From Actinomadura sp. KC06 (GTDB taxonomy: Bacteria; Actinomycetota; Actinomycetes; Streptosporangiales; Streptosporangiaceae): a DNA stretch of 50,872 nt. The first letter of the stretch is position 1. Every line of letters starts with the position of its first letter. Location: NCBI RefSeq assembly GCF_004348735.1, contig NZ_SMKT01000052.1, positions 1-50,872 on the forward strand. The letters are read 5' to 3'. The position numbers were made by a program, and so were the translations under genes. Of the stretch, positions 25,609 through 34,004 are shown piece after piece. The notes beneath the pieces are model-generated. The model searched no databases. It was given only the letters and a program-made list of their open reading frames with translations, and had not been told where the DNA came from.

Positions 25609-27222
25609 TCAGGTGGTGACGTGCGCCGGTTCCGCGTCGGCGGCGGCGGGCTTCCCGGACCGGTGCCCCCTCAGTGCCAGGCAGGCCGCGGCGCCGAGGA
25701 ACATCACGCCGATCGGCAGGAACATGGCCGGCTTCATGGCGTGCACGAACCCGTGCGAGAACACCTGCGCGGCCAGCTCGTGGAGGCGGTCCGCCACGCT
25801 CGGCGAGATGCCGGGCGGGAGCTGCTCCTTCGCCCCGCTCTGCCCGGCGCCGACCTCCAGCCCGCCCTTGGCGGCCTCCGCGAAGCCCCGGACGAAACTC
25901 GGGCGCACATCGGGCGGCAGGGCGGACGAGCGGGCCGTCGCCTCGTCCCGCAGCGACGAGGCGAGCTGGTTCTGCAAGAGCGCGCCGACCGCCGCCGCGC
26001 CGAGCACGGAGCCGACCTGCCGGATCGTGTTGTTGACCCCGGACGCGGCGCCCGCGAGCCGCGGCGGGACGTTCCTGGTCGCCTCGGTGGCCATCGGGGC
26101 GAACACGCCGCCGATGCCGATCCCGGCTATGGCGAGCGGGGCGATGAAGGCGGTCCAGTCGGTCCCTACCTGGGCGATGGCGGCGACCCAGAGCATCCCG
26201 GCGGCGTAGAGGACGAGGCCCGCCATCAGGATGTACTTGCCGCCGATGCGGTCCGACAGCCGTCCCGCGACGGGCGCGAGGAACATCGACATGACCGAGG
26301 ACGGCGCCAGGACGAGCCCCGCCTTGAGGGCGCTGAACCCCAGCACCGACTGCATGTAGATCGTCAGCGGCAGGATCATGCCGATCATGCCGATCGAGAC
26401 GGCCGCGCCGACGAGGTTCAGGATCGTGAAATTGCGGTCCCTGAACAGTGAGAACGGGACGAGCGGCTCGGCGTCCTGGCGGGTGCGCTGCTGCGCGACG
26501 AAGACCGCGAACAGGACGGCGCCCGCGGCGATCAGCCCCCAGATGACGGCGTTCCACTCGAACTTCTGGCCCTCGGTGAGCGCGAACGTCACGCAGAACA
26601 GCGCGGCGGACGCCAGCAGCACGCCCGTCAGGTCGAACTTGTGCCGGAAGCCGGGTATGTGGCCGGGCAGGATCGGCACGGCCATGCACAGCACGAGCAC
26701 GCCGATCGGCAGGTTCACGAAGAAGATCCACCGCCAGTCGAGGTGGGTGACCAGCAGCCCGCCGAGCGTCGGCCCGGCGATGGTGGACACCCCGGCCACC
26801 GCGCCCCAGACGCCGAGGGCGGTGCCGCGCCGTTCCGGCGGGAACACCGCGATGATCATCGACATGGTCTGCGGCATCAGCAGCGCGGCGCCGAGGCCCT
26901 GGAGGGCGCGGCCCGCGATGAGCTGCGCCGGGTCCTGCGCGATCCCGCATACCAGGCTGGACAGGGTGAACAGCGTCACACCGGCGATGAACAGGTTCTT
27001 CTTGCCCCACAGGTCGCCGAGCCGGCCCGCGGTGATCAGCAGGACGGCCAGCACCAGGACGTAGGCGTTGATGACCCACAGGACCTGGTCGAGCGAGGCG
27101 TCCAGCTTCTCGGTGATGCTCGGGATCGCGATGTTCACGATCGTCAGGTCGAGCAGCGTCATGAAGAAGCCGAGCGAGAGCGTCAGGAGGATCGCCCAGG
27201 GATTCCCGCGCCATCTGCTCAT
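25609..27222 (-). CDS. MFS multidrug exporter, DHA2 (EmrB/QacA) family
   Basis: 537 residues with about 14 transmembrane helices. DHA2 signatures are present: motif D1-like FMTLLDLTIVNIAIPSI, motif A GRLGDLWGKKNLF, and motif C VSTIAGPTLGG. It is a proton-driven exporter of drugs or lipophilic compounds. A loop of about 70 residues before the last helix holds most non-helical sequence. The ATG at 27222 overlaps the stop of the PadR gene (ATGA), so the two are translationally coupled and probably controlled by the PadR operator at 27846-27869. Confidence 0.92.
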   Translation of the reverse strand: MSRWRGNPWAILLTLSLGFFMTLLDLTIVNIAIPSITEKLDASLDQVLWVINAYVLVLAVLLITAGRLGDLWGKKNLFIAGVTLFTLSSLVCGIAQDPAQLIAGRALQGLGAALLMPQTMSMIIAVFPPERRGTALGVWGAVAGVSTIAGPTLGGLLVTHLDWRWIFFVNLPIGVLVLCMAVPILPGHIPGFRHKFDLTGVLLASAALFCVTFALTEGQKFEWNAVIWGLIAAGAVLFAVFVAQQRTRQDAEPLVPFSLFRDRNFTILNLVGAAVSIGMIGMILPLTIYMQSVLGFSALKAGLVLAPSSVMSMFLAPVAGRLSDRIGGKYILMAGLVLYAAGMLWVAAIAQVGTDWTAFIAPLAIAGIGIGGVFAPMATEATRNVPPRLAGAASGVNNTIRQVGSVLGAAAVGALLQNQLASSLRDEATARSSALPPDVRPSFVRGFAEAAKGGLEVGAGQSGAKEQLPPGISPSVADRLHELAAQVFSHGFVHAMKPAMFLPIGVMFLGAAACLALRGHRSGKPAAADAEPAHVTT

Positions 27223-27824
27223 GAGGTGCTCCCCGTCATGTTCGCCGGGCGGGTGGCGTCGTCGTCCTTCCAGGTGAGGCGGCCGGAGTCCAGGTCGTCC
27301 GCCAGGCTCCGGGTGAAGTCGAGCTCGGCGCGGACCCGGTTGATCAGCCATTCCTGGTCGATCAGCTTGTACCGCTCCAGCCCGGTCTTCAGGAGCGCTT
27401 CATGGGCCGTCTGGTGCCCGGCGAGGAGCGCCTCCAGCGCGACCGCGCGATGCCGCAGCTGCCGCGCGACCTCGGTCTCCGGCAGCAGGTTGATGAACGC
27501 CAGCGCGGTGCCGTACAGCGGGAACTCCTCGTCGGGACGCGCGAGGAGCTCGGCGAGCCTGATGTGCGCGGCGTCGCGTCCGGCGCTGGTCACCGCGTAC
27601 ACGGTGCGTTCGGGACGGCGGCCCTCGCGGCTCGTCTCCAGCGGCTCGATCAGCCCGGCCCCGGCGAGCCGCTCCACCGAGTGGTACAGCGCGCCGTGCG
27701 TGATCTTGACGGCCTGGTCGTAGGCGTGGTCGCGGATGCGCTGCTGCATCTCGTACGGGTGCATGGGCCCGTCGCACAGCATGCGCAGCACGGTCAGCGC
27801 GAGCGGCGTGAGGGGTCGGGACAT
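27219..27824 (-). CDS. PadR family transcriptional regulator
   Basis: 201 residues. The N-terminal winged helix has PadR features (LTPLALTVLRMLCDGPMHPYEM, then ITHGALYHSVERLAGAGLI and a basic wing EGRRPERTVYAVT). A long C-terminal helical dimerisation region (about 100-185) follows. PadR proteins usually repress a linked efflux gene and release on binding a hydrophobic ligand. Here it is the first gene of a two-gene operon with a DHA2 exporter, and a perfect 9-6-9 palindrome lies 22 nt before its ATG. Confidence 0.92.
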   Translation of the reverse strand: MSRPLTPLALTVLRMLCDGPMHPYEMQQRIRDHAYDQAVKITHGALYHSVERLAGAGLIEPLETSREGRRPERTVYAVTSAGRDAAHIRLAELLARPDEEFPLYGTALAFINLLPETEVARQLRHRAVALEALLAGHQTAHEALLKTGLERYKLIDQEWLINRVRAELDFTRSLADDLDSGRLTWKDDDATRPANMTGSTS

Positions 27825-27845
27825 GGAACGGCCTCATGGTTGGAC

Positions 27846-27869
27846 GGATTAGTCCGCTTAGACTAATCC
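27846..27869. promoter_or_regulatory. Probable PadR operator
   Basis: Perfect inverted repeat GGATTAGTC-CGCTTA-GACTAATCC, far AT-richer than its surroundings. It lies 22 nt upstream of the padR start and likely overlaps the promoter core (TTGTAA about 18 bp before TTAGTC on the minus strand). Confidence 0.75.
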
Positions 27870-27915
27870 ATGTAGATGAGTCCGTTACAACCGTTTTCTA
27901 CGAGCACTCGCCATG

Positions 27916-28884
27916 TCAGCGCACGGCGTCGACCGCGTTCCCCGCGCCGTTTCGGGTCACGTACTCGCCGACCCGGTCGTCCCGGACGGCCGTGAAAAGC
28001 GCCCGCGCGCGGCCGTCGTCCAGGAGCACGATGCTCTGCCCCTCCCGCTGGTCCGTCCCCGCGACCGGGGTGGTCAGGTACTCCCGCAGCGACGTGCGCA
28101 GCAGGCGGTGCGCGAGCCCGCGCAGCGTGCCGGACGTCACGGAGTCGTCCACGGTCACCGACCGCGTCGCCGCCCGGATGAACCGGTCGATCTTGATCGG
28201 GTTGCGGGTGTCGAGCGCCTTCTCCGCCAGGGCGTGCAGGAACGCCTGCTGCCGCTTGATCCGGTCGAGGTCGCCGTCCGGGAGGTTCCAGCGCTGCCGG
28301 ACGAAGTCCAGCGCCTCGACGCCGTCCAGGTGCTGGCGGCCGGCCTGCCAGGTGCGGTCGTGCTTCGGGTCGTGGGTCTTCTTGGTGATGGTGACGTCCA
28401 CGCCGCCGAGCGCGTCGGTCATCTGCACGAACCCGCCGAAGTCGAGCGCGGCGTAGTGGTCGACGCGGACGCCCGTGAGCTGCTCCACCGTCCTGATCAG
28501 CAGCGCGGGCCCGCCGTGCGCGAACGCGGCGTTGATCTTCGTGGTGCCGTGCCCGGGGACGGGCACCCACCCGTCCCGCGGGATCGCGATCACCGACACG
28601 CGGTCGCCGCGCCCGGACAGGTGCACCAGCATGATCGCGTCGGCCCGCGCGCCCATCGACGGGATGTCCGCCCGCCGGTCGGACCCGATCAGCAGCCAGT
28701 TCTCGCCGCCGCCGCCGGGCGCGGGACGCCCGCCCGGCGACGGCAGCGCCCCGGCGATGCGCCGCACGTCCCCGTCGTAGGTGCGCTGCAGCAGGTAGAG
28801 GCCGCCTCCGACGAGCAGCAGGAGGCCCAGCGCCACCGCACCGCATCCGATGATCACCTGGCGCCTACTCCTGTTCCGCAGCAT
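27916..28884 (-). CDS. LCP (LytR-CpsA-Psr) family protein, compact form
   Basis: 322 residues: a short basic N-terminus (MLRNRSRRQ), one transmembrane helix (about 9-32), a Pro/Gly-rich linker and an extracellular LCP domain. Motifs: NWLLIGSDRR, ARADAIMLVHL, AIPRDGW, and a late DFVRQRWNLPDGDLDRIKRQ. It has no LytR_C domain, unlike the LCP gene at 2720-4480. It should transfer a lipid-linked glycopolymer to peptidoglycan. The start at 28884 lies after GGGTGGGCG; an alternative ATG at 28899 or a longer reading to 28992 would add residues without membrane or domain sense. Confidence 0.88.
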   Translation of the reverse strand: MLRNRSRRQVIIGCGAVALGLLLLVGGGLYLLQRTYDGDVRRIAGALPSPGGRPAPGGGGENWLLIGSDRRADIPSMGARADAIMLVHLSGRGDRVSVIAIPRDGWVPVPGHGTTKINAAFAHGGPALLIRTVEQLTGVRVDHYAALDFGGFVQMTDALGGVDVTITKKTHDPKHDRTWQAGRQHLDGVEALDFVRQRWNLPDGDLDRIKRQQAFLHALAEKALDTRNPIKIDRFIRAATRSVTVDDSVTSGTLRGLAHRLLRTSLREYLTTPVAGTDQREGQSIVLLDDGRARALFTAVRDDRVGEYVTRNGAGNAVDAVR

Positions 28885-29196
28885 GCGCCCACCCTGCATG
28901 CCGGGGGCGGGCCCGTCCCGGCACCATGCGGGCGGACGGGCGAGTCTTTGACGAGATTGGAGTTTGCCCTGACCAAACGGACCGGACCCCACGCTCCCCT
29001 AGCCGGGACCTCAGCCGAGGGTCACGGGTCGTGCGGCCGGAGGCGGCCAGCGCCGGAGGTCGCACGACCCGCCGAGCCGGGCGACCGCAGCGCCACGTCA
29101 CAGACCCGCACGGTCGCGGAAACCCGCACCGTGGCGTGAGGATCGACCGGCTCGCAACGGGGGTTCCAGGGGGTCGCCCCCCTGGGCCGACACGGC
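28885..29196. other. Intergenic region between rocD and LCP genes
   Basis: 312 bp. It holds the hairpin just after rocD (listed) and a long inverted repeat CGGGTCGTGCG (29025-29035) with CGCACGACCCG (29061-29071), 11 bp perfect with a 25-nt loop and inner GGCC pairs. This may be a second terminator or a structured RNA. No gene is seen. Confidence 0.45.
29166..29185 (-). terminator. Terminator hairpin after rocD
   Basis: CCAGGGGG-TCGC-CCCCCTGG, an 8-bp perfect stem 12 nt past the rocD stop. There is no T run, as is common in actinobacteria. Confidence 0.65.
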
Positions 29197-30414
29197 TCAG
29201 CCCTTGAGGGCGATGTCCAGTTGGTCCAGGGCCCAGTCGAGGTCTTCACGCTCGATGGTCAGGGGCGGGGCGAGGCGGAGGGTGGTCTCGTGCGTCTCCT
29301 TGACGAGGACGCCGAGGTCCATGAGGCGCTCGCTGACCGGACGGGCCTTGCCGTGGAGTTCGACGCCCGCCCACAGCCCGCGCCCCCGCACCTCGCGAGC
29401 GATGTCGCCGGGCAGCCGTCCGAGGCGCTCGTGCATGTGCGCGCCGAGCGTCCTGGAACGTTCCTGGTACTCGCCCGTCTTCAGCATCGCGACGACCTCG
29501 CGGCCGATGGCGCAGGCGAGCGGGTTGCCGCCGAACGTGGAGCCGTGCTGGCCCGGCCGGAAGACGCCGAGGACGTCGGCGTCCGCGACCACGGCCGAGA
29601 CCGGCATGATCCCGCCGCCGAGGGCCTTGCCGAGGATGTAGATGTCGGGGACGACGTCCTCGTGCTCGCAGGCGAAGGTGGCGCCGGTGCGGCCGAGGCC
29701 CGACTGGATCTCGTCCGCGATCATCAGGGCGCCGCCCGCGGTGCACAGGTCCCGCACCGCGCGCAGGAACCCGCTCGGCGGGACGTTCACGCCCGCCTCG
29801 CCCTGGATCGGCTCGATCAGCACGCCGACCGTCGAGCCGTCCATCGCGGCCTTCAGGGCCTCGGCGTCCCCGTACGGGACGGTGCGGAAGCCCGGCGTGT
29901 AGGGGCCGTAGGAGTCCTTGGCGTCGGCGTCGGTGGAGAAGCTGACGATCGTGGTGGTGCGGCCGTGGAAGTTCCCCTCGAACGTGATGATGTTCGCCTG
30001 GTCCGCGGGGACGCCCTTGACCTCGTATCCCCATTTGCGGGCGGTCTTCAGCGCGGTCTCGACGCCTTCGGCGCCGCTGTTCATCGGCAGCACCATGTCC
30101 TTGCCGCACAGCTCGGCGAGCTCGGTGACGAACGGCCCGAAGTTGTCGTGGTCGAACGCGCGGCTCACCAGCGTGACGCGGTCCATCTGCCGCTTCGCGG
30201 CCTCGGTGAGGCGCGGGTTGCGGTGCCCGAAGTTGACCGCGGAGTAGGCGGCCAGCATGTCGAGGTAGCGGCGTCCTTCGACGTCCGTGATCCACACGCC
30301 CTCGGCCTCGGCGACCACGATGGGGAGCGGGTGGTAGTTGTGCGCGCTGTGCTCGTCGGACATCGCGCGCAGCTCCCTGGTGGACACCGCGCGCGGCTTC
30401 TGGGTCGGCGTCAC
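29197..30414 (-). CDS. rocD: Ornithine aminotransferase
   Basis: 405-residue class III PLP aminotransferase. PLP-binding D234/E235 lie in MIADEIQSGLGRTG and the Schiff-base lysine is K263 (ILGKALGGG). The segment MNSGAEGVETALKTARKWGY and the HGSTFGGNPLA motif are typical of ornithine aminotransferase, which makes glutamate semialdehyde from ornithine in arginine/ornithine catabolism. The GTG at 30414 follows AAGGAG. It is divergent from an Lrp/AsnC regulator 175 nt away, the usual controller of such genes. No arginine-utilisation partner lies beside it; the arginase-family gene at 10.9 kb is not linked. Confidence 0.93.
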   Translation of the reverse strand: MTPTQKPRAVSTRELRAMSDEHSAHNYHPLPIVVAEAEGVWITDVEGRRYLDMLAAYSAVNFGHRNPRLTEAAKRQMDRVTLVSRAFDHDNFGPFVTELAELCGKDMVLPMNSGAEGVETALKTARKWGYEVKGVPADQANIITFEGNFHGRTTTIVSFSTDADAKDSYGPYTPGFRTVPYGDAEALKAAMDGSTVGVLIEPIQGEAGVNVPPSGFLRAVRDLCTAGGALMIADEIQSGLGRTGATFACEHEDVVPDIYILGKALGGGIMPVSAVVADADVLGVFRPGQHGSTFGGNPLACAIGREVVAMLKTGEYQERSRTLGAHMHERLGRLPGDIAREVRGRGLWAGVELHGKARPVSERLMDLGVLVKETHETTLRLAPPLTIEREDLDWALDQLDIALKG

Positions 30415-30592
30415 GACGCTCCTTCGCGGCTCGGCCCGGCAGGTCTACCCGGGCATGGCTGGGACACCGGACGGCGTCCGGTGCCGGGGAGGAAGGGCCG
30501 GGCGGGTCGGGTGGCCGCCGGTCCGATATCCAGCGTATGTTCGGGATCGACCGTCGACCAATGACGAAAACCGACTTTGGGGGTGTTATTTG
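30415..30592. promoter_or_regulatory. Divergent rocD/Lrp promoter region
   Basis: About 175 bp, AT-richer toward the regulator. On the minus strand TTGGTC and CATACG 16 bp apart are a weak rocD promoter candidate. GGGGG at 30579-30583 is the likely ribosome binding site of the regulator. The region is where an Lrp-type regulator would be expected to bind. Confidence 0.35.
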
Positions 30593-31048
30593 TTGCGTCT
30601 TGACGAGCTCGACCGTCGAATCGTTGCACGGCTTCTTGAGGACGGGCGCGCCTCGTACGCGCAGATCGGGGACAAGGTCGGGCTGTCGGCTCCGGCGGTG
30701 AAACGGCGCGTCGACCGGCTCCGCGCGGACGGCGTCATCACCGGCTTCGCGGCCGTCGTCGACCCGGCCGCGCTCGGCTGGACGACCGAGGCGTTCATCG
30801 AGATCTTCTGCACGGGTGCGACGTCCCCGGAGGAGATCTACTCAAGCGTCCGGGGGCATCCCGAGGTGGTCGCGGCGTACACGATCAGCGGTGACGCCAG
30901 CGCCCTGGTGCACGTGCGGGCCCGCGACATCCAGCACCTGGAGCAGGCGCTCGAACGGCTGCGCCGCGAGAACAACATCACGGCGACGAAGACTGCGATC
31001 GTCCTGTCCCGGCTGATCGGCCGCCCCATCGACGCGCCGTCCCGCTGA
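30593..31048 (+). CDS. Lrp/AsnC family transcriptional regulator
   Basis: 151 residues: N-terminal helix-turn-helix (LDELDRRIVARLLEDGRASY, then IGDKVGLSAPAVKRRVDRLR) and a C-terminal RAM effector domain (about 65-150) of the beta-alpha-beta-beta-alpha-beta type. The start is one of two adjacent TTG codons (30590 or 30593) behind GGGGG; no ATG or GTG fits without adding ~80 non-family residues. It is divergent from rocD and probably activates it in response to ornithine or arginine (inference from neighbours and from known Lrp-rocD pairs). Confidence 0.85.
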   Translation: MRLDELDRRIVARLLEDGRASYAQIGDKVGLSAPAVKRRVDRLRADGVITGFAAVVDPAALGWTTEAFIEIFCTGATSPEEIYSSVRGHPEVVAAYTISGDASALVHVRARDIQHLEQALERLRRENNITATKTAIVLSRLIGRPIDAPSR

Positions 31049-31090
31049 GCCATCGGGGTGCTCCGATGTCGCTGGGGGTGCCGGGGTCGC

Positions 31091-31096
31091 TAGGGT
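31091..31096 (+). promoter_or_regulatory. -10 element of leaderless rraA
   Basis: TAGGGT is followed by 7 nt and the ATG at 31104; no ribosome binding site lies between them. Confidence 0.45.
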
Positions 31097-31103
31097 GCCG
31101 GAC

Positions 31104-31586
31104 ATGAAGTTCACGACCGCCGACCTCGTCGACGATTTCGGGGACGAGCTGCGCAGCTGCCGGACGCAGTTCCGGCAGTACGGTGCGCGCCTGTCGTTCG
31201 CCGGACGGGTGACGACCGTGCGCTGCAACCGCGACAACGGGCTGGTGAAGAAGCTGCTCAACACGCCGTCCGAGGGCCGGGTGCTCGTCGTGGACGGCGC
31301 GGGGTCGCTGGCGTCCGCGCTGATGGGGGACATGATCGCGGCGGCCGCGGTGGCGAACGGCTGGGCCGGGGTGGTGATCAACGGCGCGGTCCGGGACGTG
31401 GCGGCGCTCCGTGAACTGGACCTGGGCGCCAAGGCGCTCGGGTCGAATCCGCGCAAGAGCGCCAAGGACGGCGTCGGCGCGGTGGACGTGCCGGTGATGT
31501 TCGGCGCCGTGGAGTTCCGTCCGGGCGACTGGCTCTACAGCGACGAGGACGGGATCGTCGTGGCCGAGCGTGACCTGCTGGCCTGA
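31104..31586 (+). CDS. rraA: RraA family protein (RNase E regulator/HMG aldolase-like)
   Basis: 160 residues, full family length. The conserved G75-D76 (LMGDMIAAAAVANGWAG) and R97-D98 (NGAVRDVAALR) segments match RraA. The same fold serves as 4-hydroxy-4-methyl-2-oxoglutarate/oxaloacetate aldolase in other members, where the GD and RD residues bind metal and substrate. Which role holds here cannot be decided. It stands alone between the Lrp gene and a secreted protease and has its own promoter-like box. Confidence 0.88.
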   Translation: MKFTTADLVDDFGDELRSCRTQFRQYGARLSFAGRVTTVRCNRDNGLVKKLLNTPSEGRVLVVDGAGSLASALMGDMIAAAAVANGWAGVVINGAVRDVAALRELDLGAKALGSNPRKSAKDGVGAVDVPVMFGAVEFRPGDWLYSDEDGIVVAERDLLA

Positions 31587-31746
31587 CCTGGCACCCGCCG
31601 GCTCCACGGGCGCATCCGGGGGCTGACCTGGTCGCATCGTCCGACATGCCATGCCAAACGGCAATAGATCGGCTAAGTCGGCCGTAGCCGGGCGTATCCC
31701 CCTTTCTTTACTTTCTCCCCGCAACCCACCTTGAGGCAGGGGAGAC

Positions 31747-33813
31747 ATGCGCGCCAAGAACATGCTGGTGGTGCCCGCGGCGGTGATGGGGCTGGTCGTG
31801 GGACTCGCGGCCTTCCCGGCCGCCGCCGCGCCGCCGAGTCCGCCCATCCCGAAACCCACCGCCAACCCATGGCAGATGAAGCACTGGCCGCAGACGCAGC
31901 CGTGGCAGCGCGCCCAGCCCTCGCCGCAGAGCTTCGCGCACGGCGCGCCGCGTCCCATCGATCCGCAGAACTTCGAGATGCCGGAGACGATGACCTGGGA
32001 CGACTACAAGCAGATCCCGGACACGAACTGGGCAGACCCGTCGAAGAAGGGCTCGGTCAAGACCTTCAACGGCGCCGTCGTGCTGGTCGACTACGCCAAC
32101 CAGCCGTTCGTGGTGACGCAGCCGAAGAACTCCTCGATCTTCGGCAACCCGGTCGGGGTCGGCGACGTCCCGCGCGACAAGGTCGCCAAGTTCTACGAGG
32201 AGTTCCTCAACAAGCCGGGTGAGCTCAACCGCGGCCACACCCTCCACGAGTACTGGATGGAGGACTCCGGCGGCCGGTTCGGGGTGAACCTCACCGGTTT
32301 CGGCGCCTACAAGATGCCCGCCAAGGACCACGAGTACGGCGTGGACGGCATGCAGGGCGGGACGGGCTGCCCCGCCGGCGACACCTGCAACCGCGACCTG
32401 CGCAAGGACGCGCGGGCCGCCTGGGTCGCCGACGTCGGCGAGGAGACCGCGAAGAAGTTCGACTTCGTGTTCTTCCTCAGCGCCGGGCAGGACGAGTCGT
32501 CCACCTGGCAGGAGTTCGGCGAGATGAAGTTCGGCACTAAGGAGAACGTGCCCGCGGAATGGGGTCCCGGCGACCCGGGCCTGACGAACTGGGTGCGGAC
32601 CCGGTACGTCCCGTGGACGTCCTGGCAGGCCGGCTCCACCATCTGGCCGAACGCCATCTTCGGCGAGTCGTCCACCCAGGCCGAGAGTTCCGGCATGTCG
32701 GTCTTCGCCCACGAGTTCAGCCATATCCTCGGCATCGCCGACAACTACAACAACCCGTACAGCAACCCGCCGCGCCGCGCCTACAGCGGCATCTGGGACA
32801 TGCTGAGCCGCGGCACGTTCAACGGGCCCGGCGGCCCCCACAGCCGGTGGACGATCCCCGCGACGGGCGGCGGCTCCATGGGCGCGCAGCACATGCTGCG
32901 CAACAAGCTGAAGCTCGAAATGGTCGACCCGGACCACGTGCTTCAACTCGACCGGGAGAGGCTGGCCGCGTCCGGTGCCGTCGTGGCGCGGGTGACGGCC
33001 CGGTCCGTCGTGCCCGGCAAGGGCGGCCTCACGGGCATCAACCTCAAGCTCGGCCCGGGCGGCGACAAGAGCCCGAAGTGCGACCCCAAGACCGACCCGC
33101 TGTGCGACGAGGGCGGCTACGACAACTACACCCTTGAGGTCGTCGACCGCATGGGCACCGACTCCTTCACCCCGGACTCAGGCGTCCTGCTGGCGAAGAC
33201 CAAGAACGAGGACAAGGCCCCGTTCATCTGGGTCAAGGACGCCAACCCGCAGGACATCGACAAGGTCGACTTCGTCCTGCCGGACGGCACCCCGGTGAAG
33301 ATGACCATCGGCGACTACCGGCAGCTCTCGGACGCCCTGTTCCACGCCGGGACGAACTCCGGCAGCGAGTACGAGTACGTCGACCAGGCCAACCGGCTGC
33401 ACTTCTACGTCCTGGACGTGGAGCGCGACCAGAAGGGCATCCTGGCGTACACGGTCGCGATCCGGTCGCTGGACGGCTCCGGACCGCAGACGCGCGGCGT
33501 CCAGCTCGGCAACGCCCAGGGGCAGCCGACCGGCGCCGGCTGGATGAAGTGCACGCTGACGCTCCAGAACAAGGGCAAGGGCGGCACCGGCCACCACGGC
33601 TCCGACGTGTTCCGGCTCAAGGCCGGCGCGCCGAGCGGCTGGACGACCTGGCTCCCGAACGAGCTGGCCACCGCGCAGGCGAAGGGCAGCACGGAGGTCG
33701 AGGTGTGGGCGAAGGCCGCGCGCCGCGGCCATCGCAAGGCCGACCTGCCCGTGACGGCGACCTCGGAGAGCGACCCGTCGAAGTCCAGCACCGGGACGTG
33801 CAAGCTCCGCTGA
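31747..33813 (+). CDS. Secreted M6 family metalloprotease (immune inhibitor A-like)
   Basis: 688 residues. Signal peptide at the N-terminus (basic MRAKN, hydrophobic core, AxA at about 28-31), so it is exported. The catalytic zinc motif is HEFSHILGIAD: H322, E323, H326 and D332 (HExxHxxGxxD), set in the M6 context SVFAHEFSHILGI. About 300 residues follow, including a late beta-rich domain (about 540-688) resembling binding domains of secreted proteases. M6 enzymes degrade extracellular proteins. The ATG at 31747 follows GGGGAG. It is probably monocistronic, with a hairpin 18 nt after the stop. Confidence 0.9.
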   Translation: MRAKNMLVVPAAVMGLVVGLAAFPAAAAPPSPPIPKPTANPWQMKHWPQTQPWQRAQPSPQSFAHGAPRPIDPQNFEMPETMTWDDYKQIPDTNWADPSKKGSVKTFNGAVVLVDYANQPFVVTQPKNSSIFGNPVGVGDVPRDKVAKFYEEFLNKPGELNRGHTLHEYWMEDSGGRFGVNLTGFGAYKMPAKDHEYGVDGMQGGTGCPAGDTCNRDLRKDARAAWVADVGEETAKKFDFVFFLSAGQDESSTWQEFGEMKFGTKENVPAEWGPGDPGLTNWVRTRYVPWTSWQAGSTIWPNAIFGESSTQAESSGMSVFAHEFSHILGIADNYNNPYSNPPRRAYSGIWDMLSRGTFNGPGGPHSRWTIPATGGGSMGAQHMLRNKLKLEMVDPDHVLQLDRERLAASGAVVARVTARSVVPGKGGLTGINLKLGPGGDKSPKCDPKTDPLCDEGGYDNYTLEVVDRMGTDSFTPDSGVLLAKTKNEDKAPFIWVKDANPQDIDKVDFVLPDGTPVKMTIGDYRQLSDALFHAGTNSGSEYEYVDQANRLHFYVLDVERDQKGILAYTVAIRSLDGSGPQTRGVQLGNAQGQPTGAGWMKCTLTLQNKGKGGTGHHGSDVFRLKAGAPSGWTTWLPNELATAQAKGSTEVEVWAKAARRGHRKADLPVTATSESDPSKSSTGTCKLR

Positions 33814-33830
33814 TAAGGGGGATTCGCGGG

Positions 33831-33854
33831 CGGGACGGTCTCCGGGCCGTCCCG
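33831..33854 (+). terminator. Hairpin after the M6 protease gene
   Basis: CGGGACGG (33831-33838) pairs with CCGTCCCG (33847-33854), 8-nt loop. No T run. It lies 18 nt past the stop. Confidence 0.5.
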
Positions 33855-33991
33855 TCCGTCGTTCCCGCGGGCCGTCCCGTCCGCGACGCCCGGGGCGGGC
33901 CGGTGGTTCACTCGCGCGACGTAATGAGGCGCGAAAACTAAGTTGCATCTCCCAATGTCATCTCTTCACCATTGGTGGCCCCGGATCGGGA

Positions 33992-33997
33992 TACGTT
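33992..33997 (+). promoter_or_regulatory. -10 element of the secreted-protein gene
   Basis: TACGTT (within GATACGTT) is followed by 7 nt and the GTG at 34005, the same spacing as other leaderless starts in this window. Confidence 0.45.
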
Positions 33998-34004
33998 GCG
34001 GAAT

